Translations under genes and position numbers: made by a program
The notes under the pieces: generated by a model
The model's input: only the letters and a program-made list of their open reading frames with translations
Told to the model about the DNA's origin: nothing
Database searches by the model: none
In this document: one piece after another, positions 26,261 to 35,694 of the stretch
How the letters are laid out: each line of letters begins with the position of its first letter
Numbering within the stretch: position 1 is the first letter of the stretch
NCBI GenBank assembly: GCA_937924855.1
Contig: CALEYQ010000011.1
Span: 1-63,298, forward strand
DNA: 63,298 nucleotides
Source of the DNA: an uncultured Bacteroidota bacterium
Lineage (GTDB): Bacteria; Bacteroidota; Bacteroidia; JADZBD01
Direction: 5' to 3'

Positions 26261-28383
26261 ATTCTTATCCCCATTACCAGAATATCGTCGATCTGGTCGA
26301 GGGGGCCCTTCCATTTTTCAAAAGTATCTTCCAGCACCTGCTTCTGTGCTTTCATGGGAAGGTGGGCATTTTCGAGGATGATTTCCCGGAGTTTTTTGTA
26401 TTTCAGTTTTTTCCCTTTTTCTCCTCCAAACTGGTCGGCATAGCCGTCGGAAAAAAGGTAGAGGATATCGCCACCGGTTAAATCCATGGTGTTTTCCTCA
26501 AAAACCTGTTCGTCGGAAGTGGTGCCTCCAATGGCGGATTTGGTAGCAGGCAATTCGAGCACCTGCTTGTTTCTGATGACCCATAAGGGGCGGTTGGCAC
26601 CGCTGTAGCGGATAGATGAGCCTCCGTTGAGCCAGTGTATGAGTCCAATGTCCATTCCATCGCGCGAAGCCCATTGCCCGTCCTGCTTCAGGGTTTTGCG
26701 AATGGCTTTGTTTAAATCCGACAAAATCTTTCCCGGACCATCAAATTTACGCGATAAGGATTGGTTGAGTTTTTCAATGCCAATCATACTCATCAAAGCC
26801 CCGGGAACTCCATGCCCCGTGCAATCAGCTACCGCAACCAGAAGTCCGTCTTCCGATTTACCCAACCAGAAAAAGTCGCCGCTTACCACATCTTTCGGTT
26901 TGAAAAAAATAAAGCTGTCGCTGAAATAAGCTCCTAACTCATTTTCCGTAGGCAGCAGCGATTCCTGAATTTGTTTGGCGTAGGCAATACTGTCGGAAAT
27001 GTCTTTGTTCTTTTCTTCGATGATGGCTTTTTGAATTTTTATTTCCTGGTTTTTATCGCTGAGTTCTTTTTTAGCTTTTTTCTCGTTGATGAATTTTTTA
27101 AGGAAAATTCCTGCAGCGATTAAAATCAGGAGCGACATACCCAGGGCTGAATAAAAGAGGATCATGTTTTTCTTGGCTGAAACTTCTTTCAGCTGATTTT
27201 CCCGGGTTAATTTTTCCATTTCAATGCGGTGCTTTTCTTCCTTGAAAGATTCTTCCAGCTCGTTCATTTTCGAGCGACTGTCTGAATTCTGCAGTGAATC
27301 GCGGGTAGCAATATATTTTTTATAGAAAACATGGGCATCCTGGAAGTTTTTTTCTTCTTCCTTCATTTCCGATTTTAACCTCAGGGCACTTTGTAAGGAA
27401 TAAAGGTCTTGGTATTTTTCAGACAGGGAAATAGATTGATCGAGGAAGGAATAGGCCCTGGCTTTTTCACCCTTTTTCTTCAGGTTGGCTGCAATATTTG
27501 AGAATAAGAGGGCGTTGTTGTGTTCGTTGCCAATGGATTGATTATAAGCAATGGCTTCCTGGAAATATTTTTCGGCCAGATCGGGCTTGTTCAGTTCCAT
27601 ATTTACATTTCCCAGATTTACCAGCACGCTCGACCAGATGCCTTTGAAGCCGGTTTCTTCGGAAAGTTTTTTGGCCTGAAGAAAATACCAGGCGGCGGAA
27701 TCAAATTGCTGTTTGTCGAAGAATGTAATGCCAATATTCATGATGTTAATGCTGAGCCAGTTTTTATTACCCATTTCGGTATTAATAACGGCTGCCTCCC
27801 TGAACATTTCCCGGGCTTTGAGGGGATCGCCCAGGCCAAGATGAATATTGCCAATGTTGTTTATCACTCCGCCTATGCCTTTTCTGTCGCCTGCAATTTC
27901 ATAGAGTTTTTTGGCTTTTTCGTAATTCTCAAGCGATTCTTTCAGCTTGCCCCAGCTTTTATAGCCGTTACCCATGTTGTTGTAGCAACGGGCTTCATAA
28001 GATAAAACCCCGGGCAGGCATTGGTAAAAGGCGGCGGCGTTTTTATGTTCAATGATACATTGCTTCCAGTTGCCGTAATTCAATTGGGTCATGCCTATGG
28101 TTTGGCAGGCACGGGCATAATAGAAAGCGGCTCTCTTTTTTAGGGCCAGTTTTCGGGCCTGTTCTCCAAAGTAAACCGAGCTGTCGAAATTAGATAAGGA
28201 GTAAAGGCCGCTGAGCCGGATTAAGGCTCCCATCTTTACCGTGTCATGCGTTTGGGAATTATTGATAAGGGCAAGCAGACTGTCTTTTTCATTTGAAAAA
28301 AACTGTAAGGGCAGCATTGCCAGGAAAACTAATATCAGGGCTCGGGCCATGGGGAGACCGAAAGTAATAAAAGCCCGATTCAT
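26257..28383 (-). CDS. TPR sensor with C-terminal PP2C-type (SpoIIE) phosphatase
   Basis: 708 residues. A signal or anchor segment (LILVFLAMLPLQFF) leads into about seven tetratricopeptide repeats over residues 60-350 (for example CYNNMGNGYKSWGKLKESLENYEKA). A membrane helix MILFYSALGMSLLILIAAGIFL and a coiled coil follow. The last 220 residues are a SpoIIE/RsbU-like phosphatase: DSIAYAKQIQESLLPTE, KDVVSGDFFWLGK, VADCTGHGVPGALMSMIG and DILYLFSDGYADQFGG with metal-binding aspartates. Likely a periplasm-to-cytoplasm regulator that dephosphorylates an anti-sigma-antagonist-like partner. Confidence 0.88.
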   Translation of the reverse strand: MNRAFITFGLPMARALILVFLAMLPLQFFSNEKDSLLALINNSQTHDTVKMGALIRLSGLYSLSNFDSSVYFGEQARKLALKKRAAFYYARACQTIGMTQLNYGNWKQCIIEHKNAAAFYQCLPGVLSYEARCYNNMGNGYKSWGKLKESLENYEKAKKLYEIAGDRKGIGGVINNIGNIHLGLGDPLKAREMFREAAVINTEMGNKNWLSINIMNIGITFFDKQQFDSAAWYFLQAKKLSEETGFKGIWSSVLVNLGNVNMELNKPDLAEKYFQEAIAYNQSIGNEHNNALLFSNIAANLKKKGEKARAYSFLDQSISLSEKYQDLYSLQSALRLKSEMKEEEKNFQDAHVFYKKYIATRDSLQNSDSRSKMNELEESFKEEKHRIEMEKLTRENQLKEVSAKKNMILFYSALGMSLLILIAAGIFLKKFINEKKAKKELSDKNQEIKIQKAIIEEKNKDISDSIAYAKQIQESLLPTENELGAYFSDSFIFFKPKDVVSGDFFWLGKSEDGLLVAVADCTGHGVPGALMSMIGIEKLNQSLSRKFDGPGKILSDLNKAIRKTLKQDGQWASRDGMDIGLIHWLNGGSSIRYSGANRPLWVIRNKQVLELPATKSAIGGTTSDEQVFEENTMDLTGGDILYLFSDGYADQFGGEKGKKLKYKKLREIILENAHLPMKAQKQVLEDTFEKWKGPLDQIDDILVMGIRI

Positions 28384-28421
28384 TCCAAAATTTAAAGAAA
28401 CAGAGCCCCGGATTCTACCCT

Positions 28422-28967
28422 TCAGATTAGCGCAATGGCCATTTTTTCAAGGGTATTCCAGTTTCGGGTGGTAATATCTTTCCCAAAGAGTTTTTCCAGC
28501 ACCTCCATTCCTTTTGGGCTTTGGGTTTTGCTGATATCCAGAATGCTGAATGCGCAACGGGGAAATTGTTTAAGCAGGGTGAAGCCACCATCGGGACTTG
28601 TTTGGGGTGTTTTTACTTTCCGGGGAATTTCCTTTGGGAAAAGGGAAACATATAATCGCAGTTGGGGGTGAATCGTAATGCCTGCAAAGGGTTTTTTCCT
28701 CATAAGGTCACTGATAAATGCGGCGGGGTAAACTACGGTGGGAACCGGAAAACCTGCTTTTTTTTCGAGCAGGGCAGCTATTTCAGTTTGCATTTTTCTC
28801 TGTTCGGTGGGATAAGAATCCAACATGACATTTCCCGAATTCAACAGGGTTTTTATGTTTTTGTAGCCTTCTTTTTCCAGATATTTTTTCAAATCGGCCA
28901 TGGGCAGCTTGTGATGTCCGCCAACATTTATTCCCCTCAGAAATGCCACATATTTTTCGGTTTTCAT
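28422..28967 (-). CDS. DUF1697 family protein
   Basis: 181 residues. The opening KYVAFLRGINVGGHHKLPMADLKKYLEKEGYKNIKTLLNSGNV is the highly characteristic DUF1697 N-terminus, and the C-terminal TTRNWNTLEKMA is its usual end. Cytoplasmic, function unknown; often found singly in soil bacteria. Lies 38 bp upstream of the SpoIIE-type gene on the same strand. Confidence 0.9.
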   Translation of the reverse strand: MKTEKYVAFLRGINVGGHHKLPMADLKKYLEKEGYKNIKTLLNSGNVMLDSYPTEQRKMQTEIAALLEKKAGFPVPTVVYPAAFISDLMRKKPFAGITIHPQLRLYVSLFPKEIPRKVKTPQTSPDGGFTLLKQFPRCAFSILDISKTQSPKGMEVLEKLFGKDITTRNWNTLEKMAIALI

Positions 28968-28985
28968 TTTTTGGAACCGGAGAAA

Positions 28986-30080
28986 TTATTGGGTCAGTTC
29001 AACAATTACAATTCGGCCTTCCTGGGTAATCAGACTTTTTTGCACTCCCCCCAGAAATTTGGTGCCGGAGGGATTAAAGGAACCCATGCCGGCCCACACG
29101 GCTTTGCCAACGTATTGACTGTGTTTGGGATCGTTCATGAAGGTGGTTCTCTGCTTCGAACTTCCGTCGGTATTCATGATCCACCAGTCGGTTCCTTTGT
29201 TTTTATTGTCTTTGTTCGACATCCACACTATTTTTTTTCCATCCGGCGAATAGAAGGCATGTTCATTATAAAATTTGGAGTCGGGGGTAAGTTGGATAAT
29301 GTTGTTGCCGCTGGAGTCAAAAGAAAAAATTTGCTGTTTCCAGGCATTTTTGGTGGTGAGGTTAGAGCAGCAAATTATTCTTGTGCCGTCGGGTGAAAAG
29401 CCATAGGCTTCGATAAAGAATTTTTTTCCCGGGAACAGGTCTTTGATGTTATGTGCGGTGGGAACACTGTCTTTGTCCCAGACTATATCTGCTGTTTTAA
29501 CTGTCCAGTACCCGAAATGCCGGTTCGCATTGAATACAGAGGGGCGTTTTATGCGGTCGTTCCAGATTATTTTTTTTCCATCGGGAGAGAATTTAGGGGC
29601 TATAACACCGTGGTCGTAATCGTTGGGGATGTCGATCAGTTTATGACATTTTTTCCCATCTCTGCTGATTATCCAGATATCACAAAAAGCTCCGAAACCG
29701 GGCAGAGCGTCTACCGAGCCTCTGGGGTGTTTGAGTTTTTCGGCCACGAAGATGATCCAGTTTCCACCGGGATGCCACCACATATTGGCAATATGGCGGT
29801 TGGGCAGAGCAGGGTGGTTGCAGGTAAGGCAGGTATCAAATCCGGTATCTGTCCTTGCCAGGTAGATATCGTAATATTTATCGCTTCCCTTTTTTGAATA
29901 AACTACCAGGCCGGGATCGGTAGGGTGCCAGCTGGCGTCGAGGCCGGAGGAGCGGAATTCGCTTATTTTAGTTTGGGCAGGAAAAGAGCTTATGAATCCA
30001 AGGAAAACGAACAAAGGCAGCCTTTTAGTAATAGTTTTTTTTAAGCGGGACTTCAGGGCTTGCTTATTAGGGATGGTCAT
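28986..30080 (-). CDS. exported PD40 (TolB-like beta-propeller) protein
   Basis: 364 residues from ATG 30080; TTITKRLPLFVFLGFISSFPAQ-like residues form a signal peptide. The rest consists of PD40 blades with SxDGxxIxW features: KFSPDGKKIIWNDR, GFSPDGTRIICCSN, FYSPDGKKIVWMSNKD. HPGGNWIIFVAEK and SFNPSGTKFLGG complete a probable six-bladed propeller. An upstream start at 30173 would bury the signal peptide, so the later one is preferred. Probably periplasmic or surface-exposed; the substrate is unknown. Confidence 0.75.
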   Translation of the reverse strand: MTIPNKQALKSRLKKTITKRLPLFVFLGFISSFPAQTKISEFRSSGLDASWHPTDPGLVVYSKKGSDKYYDIYLARTDTGFDTCLTCNHPALPNRHIANMWWHPGGNWIIFVAEKLKHPRGSVDALPGFGAFCDIWIISRDGKKCHKLIDIPNDYDHGVIAPKFSPDGKKIIWNDRIKRPSVFNANRHFGYWTVKTADIVWDKDSVPTAHNIKDLFPGKKFFIEAYGFSPDGTRIICCSNLTTKNAWKQQIFSFDSSGNNIIQLTPDSKFYNEHAFYSPDGKKIVWMSNKDNKNKGTDWWIMNTDGSSKQRTTFMNDPKHSQYVGKAVWAGMGSFNPSGTKFLGGVQKSLITQEGRIVIVELTQ

Positions 30081-30220
30081 GGATTTAATTCCAGGTATTG
30101 TCGGAGCTAATAAAATTAAGATAATTCCCTTAAGAATGTTCCCGTGGCCGATTGTTTTTGAGCTCCAAAACAAGTCTGTTTTCTTCTGGGCCCGGAAAGG
30201 AATAATTTGAGAAAAGAGAA

Positions 30221-30994
30221 TTATTTTAAATCCTTATCTGGAAATGTTACCCTCAGGAAAACAGACAAGGAAAGAGGATCGAGTGCAGCAGAGCTAAATA
30301 AAATGCCGAACGGACTGTAGGCTATGCTGGCATATTCAGCAATCGTGGAGGAGATCTGACATCCAACTTTTACATGTTTTCCGCCTCCACAGATGAAAAG
30401 GGAGGGGTCTAAAAAGGGGAGGGGTCCTTTATCAGCTACATTGGGACTGATTACCTGATGGGTTGAGGAATGGGGAAGAAAATCGATCAGTCCAAAGCGA
30501 AGTCCAAGCCCGGCCTGAAAATGAGTGCGGTTATAGGTTATGGCGGGCTGCAAAAAATACTTGGCGTGATGAAAGTTGAAAGTTTCTTCACCTTTTTTGT
30601 TGTTGTTGGTTCCATATTTTCCCCCAAAAGAACCTTCAAAATAAAATTCATTACCAAGGCCTTTGTAGTAGCCAATACTGCCTAAATAGGAATTTCCGGA
30701 ATAAAACTTGCTGTTGTCTGTAGTATTGCCGTTTATCGTAGTAGTTGACTTGCAACTTCCTGAATATTGGGTAAATGAACCGGAGAGAAAAAGATTATCC
30801 GAAATGGCCACATTGCCGTTAAAATGTAGTCCTCCGGTTTTGGTACCCAAATTCAAACCTCCGGCTAAATTAAAATCCGATTTGTCTTTAACATTTGCAA
30901 AAACTACCGGATCATTTACATAGTATATGTTTTTGCAGCAAGAACTAAATAATCCTGCAATAGCTATGGCTATTCCGATTTCTTTAAAGGCCAT
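30221..30994 (-). CDS. predicted outer-membrane beta-barrel lipoprotein
   Basis: 257 residues from ATG 30994. The N-terminus FKEIGIAIAIAGLFSSCC resembles a lipoprotein signal with cysteine after SS. The body is rich in alternating hydrophobic strands with turns (GGLHFNGNVAISDNLFLSGSF, YLGSIGYYKGLGNEFYFEGSFG, FQAGLGLRFGLIDF), the look of a small beta-barrel. No named family recognised. ATG 31042 is an alternative start but puts 16 polar residues before the signal. Confidence 0.6.
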   Translation of the reverse strand: MAFKEIGIAIAIAGLFSSCCKNIYYVNDPVVFANVKDKSDFNLAGGLNLGTKTGGLHFNGNVAISDNLFLSGSFTQYSGSCKSTTTINGNTTDNSKFYSGNSYLGSIGYYKGLGNEFYFEGSFGGKYGTNNNKKGEETFNFHHAKYFLQPAITYNRTHFQAGLGLRFGLIDFLPHSSTHQVISPNVADKGPLPFLDPSLFICGGGKHVKVGCQISSTIAEYASIAYSPFGILFSSAALDPLSLSVFLRVTFPDKDLK

Positions 30995-31157
30995 GGTGAT
31001 TAGTTTTGGATTTGAGGGTATTTGAAAAATGCGGGATTTCAAATTAAAGTGATTGATTTTAAGCTTATTTCCAATATTTATTGTCTTTTTCAGTAAGAAA
31101 TTTCGGTGGAAAAAGGGCTTGGTTATGTTGCTGAAGCAGGATTATAGGGAGGGGAAG

Positions 31158-32366
31158 TTACTGTTTAATGATTTTGTAGTATTGAACCGGTCCACCCCGG
31201 TCATCCATAAACTCAATAATATAAACCCCGGCCGTCAAACCGGATAGATTCAGGGCATTAACCCCGGATTCGGAAATAAAAACGCGGCCCGACAGATCCA
31301 TGATTTTTACATTGGTTTTTTTGCTGAATGAAATCAGGTCTGTAACAGGGTTGGGGTAAAACAGGATCGACTCCATATTGTCGGATAGTTCCGGAAATCC
31401 CGTTGCTCCTCCATTGGTTGTTTTAATAATTAATCCTCCCGCCCCACAGGCATATCCTATCCATTCGCCAACAAAATCGATGGAGTATACATCGGTAAAC
31501 AGAGCAGGGTTCCCACCGGAAGCATCGGTAAAAGTTATACCCCCGTCGGTAGTTTTATGAATCTGACTCCAGCCGCCCACATAACCAACACGGGTATTAA
31601 TAAAATCCATATTGTAGTTTTGAAACTGGTTGTTGTGCTGCCAGGTAGTTCCGGCATTGGTGGTTTTTCCCAGATAGGCACCGTACCATCCGCAAACATA
31701 TACGGTATCGTTGCCGGGAAAGAAGGATAGGTCTTCCAGCACATGAAACATGGCGCCTGAATGAACCGAGGCTGTATCGGTAATAAACCAGTTTAAGCCA
31801 CCGTCAATGGTTTTTAAAACATTTCCACGCGTGGCAGCGTAACCGGTTGTGGCACTCACCATACCGATCTTCATGATATTTACACTCCATATATAAGCTT
31901 CAACACCGGCTCTGACCCAAATGGTTCCTCCGTTGACAGATTTGGCAATATAGCCATCGGAACTGTTTTTTTGTCCGCCCACAAACAGTGTGGTGCTGTT
32001 CAAGGCAAAAACGGAATTCAGATTTATGGAGGAAGCGGAGTCCAGAAAATGAAAAGTCCATGTTTGTCCGCCGTTACTGGTAAAGCCAATACAGCCCGAA
32101 TCACCTACAATCCACCCCCGTGAGGAATTAAGAAAGTACAATTCGTTAAAATCTAAAGTTAAACCGGTGTTCAGACTTTGCCAGGTTGCGCCCCCGTTGG
32201 TAGTTTTTAGAACGGTTCCTCCGTCTCCTACCACAAAACCGGAATCAGAGGAGGTGAAAAATATTTCATTTAAGACCCGGGTTGTGCCCGAATTTTGTTG
32301 TATCCATTGGGCGGATAAATGACCTAAAAATATGAGGGAAGGAAGTAAAAGGTAGATTTTTTTCAT
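31158..32366 (-). CDS. secreted YCF48-like beta-propeller with type IX sorting domain
   Basis: 402 residues. Signal peptide (KKIYLLLPSLIFLGHLSAQ). Repeated blades with GxVLKTTNGGATW-type motifs (GGTVLKTTNGGATWQSL, GNVLKTIDGGLNWF, GGLIIKTTNGGA) match photosystem II assembly factor YCF48/BNR-like propellers. The last 75 residues (FYPNPVTDLISFSK then VYIIEF and the basic end YYKIIKQ) form a type A T9SS C-terminal domain that sends the protein across the outer membrane and is then cleaved. Function outside the cell is unknown. Confidence 0.85.
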   Translation of the reverse strand: MKKIYLLLPSLIFLGHLSAQWIQQNSGTTRVLNEIFFTSSDSGFVVGDGGTVLKTTNGGATWQSLNTGLTLDFNELYFLNSSRGWIVGDSGCIGFTSNGGQTWTFHFLDSASSINLNSVFALNSTTLFVGGQKNSSDGYIAKSVNGGTIWVRAGVEAYIWSVNIMKIGMVSATTGYAATRGNVLKTIDGGLNWFITDTASVHSGAMFHVLEDLSFFPGNDTVYVCGWYGAYLGKTTNAGTTWQHNNQFQNYNMDFINTRVGYVGGWSQIHKTTDGGITFTDASGGNPALFTDVYSIDFVGEWIGYACGAGGLIIKTTNGGATGFPELSDNMESILFYPNPVTDLISFSKKTNVKIMDLSGRVFISESGVNALNLSGLTAGVYIIEFMDDRGGPVQYYKIIKQ

Positions 32367-32478
32367 GTTCGTTTTTTTTGAGTCATTGATTCAGGGTTTT
32401 ATCCTGAAAGACCCGTTTAAATCGATGTAGTAAAGATAATACAAAAAATTTTGGAATGAAAATGCAGTTCCCGGGGGC

Positions 32479-32841
32479 TCAGGAACGAAGGATTTTCTCC
32501 ATTTTTTTGCCTTTGGCGAGTTCGTCGACCAGTTTATCCAGGTATCGGACCTGGCGGGTAAGGTGATTGTCAATTTCCTCGATCCGGTACCCACAGATTA
32601 CACCGGTTATCAATTCGGCCTTGGGATTAAGTTTTGCCTTTTTAAAGAAGGCTTCAAATGTGGATTTGTCTTCAATGTGTTTCTGGATTTCTTTCTCATT
32701 GAATCCGGTAAGCCAGGATATAACCTGATGTAGTTCCGTAAGCGTTCTTCCCTTTTTTTCAACTTTTGTAACATAATGCGGGTATACGGAAGCAAAGGTC
32801 ATTTTTGCAATTCTATCGTTATGTTCGGCCGTGATTTTCAT
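32479..32841 (-). CDS. DUF2200 family protein
   Basis: 120 residues, family length. ITAEHNDRIAKMTFASVYPHYVTKVEKKGRT, LITGVICGYRIEEIDNHLTRQVRYLDKLVDELAKGKKMEKILR match DUF2200, a small cytoplasmic family widespread in Bacteria with unknown role, fused or adjacent to no informative partner here. Confidence 0.88.
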   Translation of the reverse strand: MKITAEHNDRIAKMTFASVYPHYVTKVEKKGRTLTELHQVISWLTGFNEKEIQKHIEDKSTFEAFFKKAKLNPKAELITGVICGYRIEEIDNHLTRQVRYLDKLVDELAKGKKMEKILRS

Positions 32842-32886
32842 TTTTTCAGGTTTTATGAGAGCTAAGAAGTTTTTTTATAATGAAAG

Positions 32887-33471
32887 TTATAGTCCGACCA
32901 GCCGTATCCTTTTCTCATTAATAAACTTAAATGTTCCAGAAGCGGTACCGTTTCCGGAGGCAATGGATTTTAATTTTTCCCTGTAAATTTCCGGCACTTC
33001 AATTTCCACTTTGTCAAAATACAAATAGGTGCTGTCGTTAATGGGAACCAAAGTCTGATTTTTCACATTTTCACCGGGTTCCGGCGTATAATAGAAACGC
33101 CTGCCATCGAGGAAAAGGCTAAATTTTGTGGTATCGGCCACGGGGATTTTGGAAATTATTTTGTTGAACTTGTAGGAATACCGGGTTCCGTCTGATAAAC
33201 CTTCCTTCAGTTTGGTTTCGGTAACGCTTATTTTATACAGATAGCCCCAGTGAAATTCAAATCCCTGGAGGTATTCCAGATGCGAATCGGGTGAGTTTAA
33301 CACCAGCCTTTTGTAGTGTTCATAGTTTTGGAATGAAAGCTGTGGGCCGATGGTAATAATCCGGTTGGCAACTTTCTGGCCATAGGTTAACTGGAAAAGG
33401 AAAAGAAAAGTCAGGATAAAAACAGGTTTCAAAAACAAGTACTGAAATGGAATTCTATTTGAGTTTTTCAT
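32887..33471 (-). CDS. hypothetical exported protein
   Basis: 194 residues from ATG 33471, with a signal peptide (LKPVFILTFLFLFQLTYGQ). The mature part is beta-rich: VANRIITIGPQLSF, YRYSYKFNKI-like strands, DGRRFYYTPEPGENV, STYLYFDKVEIEVPEIYREKLKSIAS. I do not recognise a family. A start at 33540 would precede the signal with 23 extra residues and is less likely. Same direction as its neighbours with 45- and 92-bp gaps. Confidence 0.6.
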   Translation of the reverse strand: MKNSNRIPFQYLFLKPVFILTFLFLFQLTYGQKVANRIITIGPQLSFQNYEHYKRLVLNSPDSHLEYLQGFEFHWGYLYKISVTETKLKEGLSDGTRYSYKFNKIISKIPVADTTKFSLFLDGRRFYYTPEPGENVKNQTLVPINDSTYLYFDKVEIEVPEIYREKLKSIASGNGTASGTFKFINEKRIRLVGL

Positions 33472-33563
33472 AAAATAAAAATACGCATTCTTTTCATTTA
33501 GGGTAGGGGCAAAATCATTAACTCCGTTCCGGGGTTCCAAGGAAAAAAAATTTCAGGTTTGGC

Positions 33564-34040
33564 TTAGCCCTTCCCATGATTCATTATTCCTTTCGGGTAT
33601 TTATCCGCGACGAGGTTAAGTTTTAAATTATGCTCAAGGTAGGCTTTCATATTATCCAAAAGGGTTGTAAATCCTGAGTTGCTGTCGAGCATGGCAGCTA
33701 TCAATTCTTTTCCTTCAAGTTTGAACCCGTAATTTTTTATTACCACATAAGTTTTGTCTTCGGCCAAGGGAGTAAAAATAAAATCCACCCTTGTGCTTGG
33801 ATTTCCCCATTCTATACTGATTTGTTCATTAGGAATAAGGTCCAGCACCCGGACTTCTCCCGATGCACCGTACATCTCCCAATGCCAGGTAAGGGTTTTG
33901 CCTTTTTCCACCCTGCCACTCGATTTTGTGAACCAGAATTGAGTGGTTATTTCAGGGTCGGTAAGTGCCTTGAAAACTTCGGATACCGGTTTACGAATCA
34001 TCATTTGTGCGGTAGCGGTGGGTGTGTTGGTTGCATTCAT
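33564..34040 (-). CDS. SRPBCC (AHSA1/START-like) domain protein
   Basis: 158 residues. AQMMIRKPVSEVFKALTDPEITTQFWFTKSSGRVEKGKTLTWHW is the standard AHSA1 N-terminus, and a C-terminal helix with LLDNMKAYLEHNLKLNLVADKYP closes the fold. Helix-grip proteins of this kind bind hydrophobic ligands or act on Hsp90; no specific role can be inferred. Single gene, 74 bp from the VOC gene. Confidence 0.85.
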   Translation of the reverse strand: MNATNTPTATAQMMIRKPVSEVFKALTDPEITTQFWFTKSSGRVEKGKTLTWHWEMYGASGEVRVLDLIPNEQISIEWGNPSTRVDFIFTPLAEDKTYVVIKNYGFKLEGKELIAAMLDSNSGFTTLLDNMKAYLEHNLKLNLVADKYPKGIMNHGKG

Positions 34041-34114
34041 GGCTATTTGCAGACTTTGTTTAGCATAATATAAAATTAAAATGGGAATCTATGAAGCAGC
34101 CCTCAAATGAAATG

Positions 34115-34693
34115 TTATTTATTGGTCTTGCTGCCTAATTCCTTTCCCAGTTTTTCATACGCTACATCGTTGGGTTCCCACAATTCAATTTTATTTCCTT
34201 CCGGGTCCATGATGTGAACAAAGCGACCGTAGGAATAAGATTCAATGGTATCGCAAATGGTTACTCCTTCTTTTTTCAACTGGGAAACCAGGGCTCCAAG
34301 GTCGGCCACACGGAAGTTTATCATAAAATCTTTTGTGGAGGGTTCAAAATATTTGGTGGTTTCTTTAAAGGGACTCCATTGGGAAAATCCTTTTTTTGTG
34401 CTGTCGGTTCCCTGAAACCATTCAAAAACGGCACCGTATTGGTTGGTATTCAATCCCAGGTGTTTGCCATACCATTCCCTGATCATTTTGGGGTCTTTGC
34501 ATTTGAAGAAAATTCCTCCTATCCCGGTTACTTTTTTTATTTCAGTTGGGTGGGAGCCGGACTCCCCGATAATATTGTTGAAGGCAAAGCCCAGGGCAAA
34601 GGAGCCGGAAAGGGCAAAGAATAAGAGAAGGTTCTTTTTCACGGGAGGAGTTTTTACCTGGGTTAGCACTAAGCCATAATAATTTTTTTCCAA
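34115..34693 (-). CDS. membrane-anchored VOC (glyoxalase-like) protein
   Basis: 192 residues. An N-terminal hydrophobic stretch KNLLLFFALSGSFALGFAF should anchor or export the protein. The VOC domain begins at TGIGGIFFKCKDPKMIREWYGKHLGL and includes FMINFRVADLGALVSQLKKEG and FVHIMDPEGNKIELWEP, where H and E of the family metal site are visible. Most relatives are cytoplasmic, so the anchor is unusual. The start overlaps the end of the deacetylase-like gene by 25 bp. Confidence 0.78.
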   Translation of the reverse strand: MEKNYYGLVLTQVKTPPVKKNLLLFFALSGSFALGFAFNNIIGESGSHPTEIKKVTGIGGIFFKCKDPKMIREWYGKHLGLNTNQYGAVFEWFQGTDSTKKGFSQWSPFKETTKYFEPSTKDFMINFRVADLGALVSQLKKEGVTICDTIESYSYGRFVHIMDPEGNKIELWEPNDVAYEKLGKELGSKTNK

Positions 34694-35694
34694 TCGCTGT
34701 TTACCTGATACCTCTTGGTGGTGAACCCAAGAAATTTTTTAAGAACAGAGAGATTGTGTGGGGTTATCATTTTCGGATGACTGATGAATTGCATGTATTG
34801 ATTTTTTCTCAAAAAGGCTTTATAGGTTTCCAGCCGGCTCAGGTTCAGCAATTCAATAGACACCATTTCCATTTTTTGGTCATATTCTGTTTCCTGGTGC
34901 TTGTTAATTATTTGAGCGGATTGTCCGTCTCCGAATTTTTGGCCGGGAGGTGTTCTCCATAGAATATACTCAAGAATCCGGTTGGGCAGATTTCGCTTAT
35001 TAAATGAAACACTTGAAATCGGATATTGCCTGTAAATTCCGTTTTTTTCGGGTATGCTTACCTCTTGGGAAAAGGAATAAGGAGTTGCATTGGGTTGTAT
35101 TTCGGAAAAATCAAATTTTAGGGCATTGCTGTCTTTTTTTGCTCCTCCCAAAACACTAAAATCCGAATTGATTCCAAACTCATTAAAAAACGGACTGAAA
35201 TTGGAGAATGGTTGAATGCACCATCCACCGGCACGAAAGGCAATGGGTTTATAGTCTGGTTTTACAGGCTTGATGATTGAGTTAAGGCAATTTAAAGCAA
35301 CCTGAAAAACTGTTTTTTGTTCCTCTTTTTCAAGGCTATCCAGCCGGTAATGGGTAAGATCGGACAAGTCCCAGTTATTTGATTCAGGGTGGTAAATGGC
35401 ATCTTTCCAGTGCGGGTGAATATGTGGATATACCTCATGGTTATTGAGGATCAGGGATTGAATCTGGTTTGAGATTTCCTCATAGTCCTGGGCTGCCTTT
35501 GCGTTTTTTTCGCTGACTTTTTTTAATTGATGCAAATAGGTACAATCAACAAAGAAAACAGCAATCAGATTAAAATCCTCCAGAACCTGAACAACCTTTT
35601 GGGTAGGGATTATTATGCAGTTTTTTACGCTTCCGCTTTTAGGGCCGAGAAACAATTCGTAGTCGAAGGTGAACAGGATATCTTTTTGGTTCAT
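34669..35694 (-). CDS. polysaccharide deacetylase-like protein
   Basis: 341 residues. ILFTFDYELFLG matches the first NodB motif (TFDxx) in its WalW-like variant, HEVYPHIHPHWKDA the metal-binding H-x3-H motif, and IAFRAGGWCIQPF the RxGGW motif with the catalytic-site arginine. These are metal-dependent carbohydrate de-N-acetylases. No signal peptide, so it may act on a cytoplasmic lipid-linked or nucleotide sugar. Its start overlaps the AAC(3)-like gene stop by 4 bp, giving a coupled pair. Confidence 0.75.
   Translation of the reverse strand: MNQKDILFTFDYELFLGPKSGSVKNCIIIPTQKVVQVLEDFNLIAVFFVDCTYLHQLKKVSEKNAKAAQDYEEISNQIQSLILNNHEVYPHIHPHWKDAIYHPESNNWDLSDLTHYRLDSLEKEEQKTVFQVALNCLNSIIKPVKPDYKPIAFRAGGWCIQPFSNFSPFFNEFGINSDFSVLGGAKKDSNALKFDFSEIQPNATPYSFSQEVSIPEKNGIYRQYPISSVSFNKRNLPNRILEYILWRTPPGQKFGDGQSAQIINKHQETEYDQKMEMVSIELLNLSRLETYKAFLRKNQYMQFISHPKMITPHNLSVLKKFLGFTTKRYQVNSDWKKIIMA

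Noticed and set aside
28662..29396. Plus-strand frame of 244 codons opposite the DUF1697 and PD40 genes
   Set aside because: Spans the ends of two leftward genes that have recognisable domains; no motif of its own.
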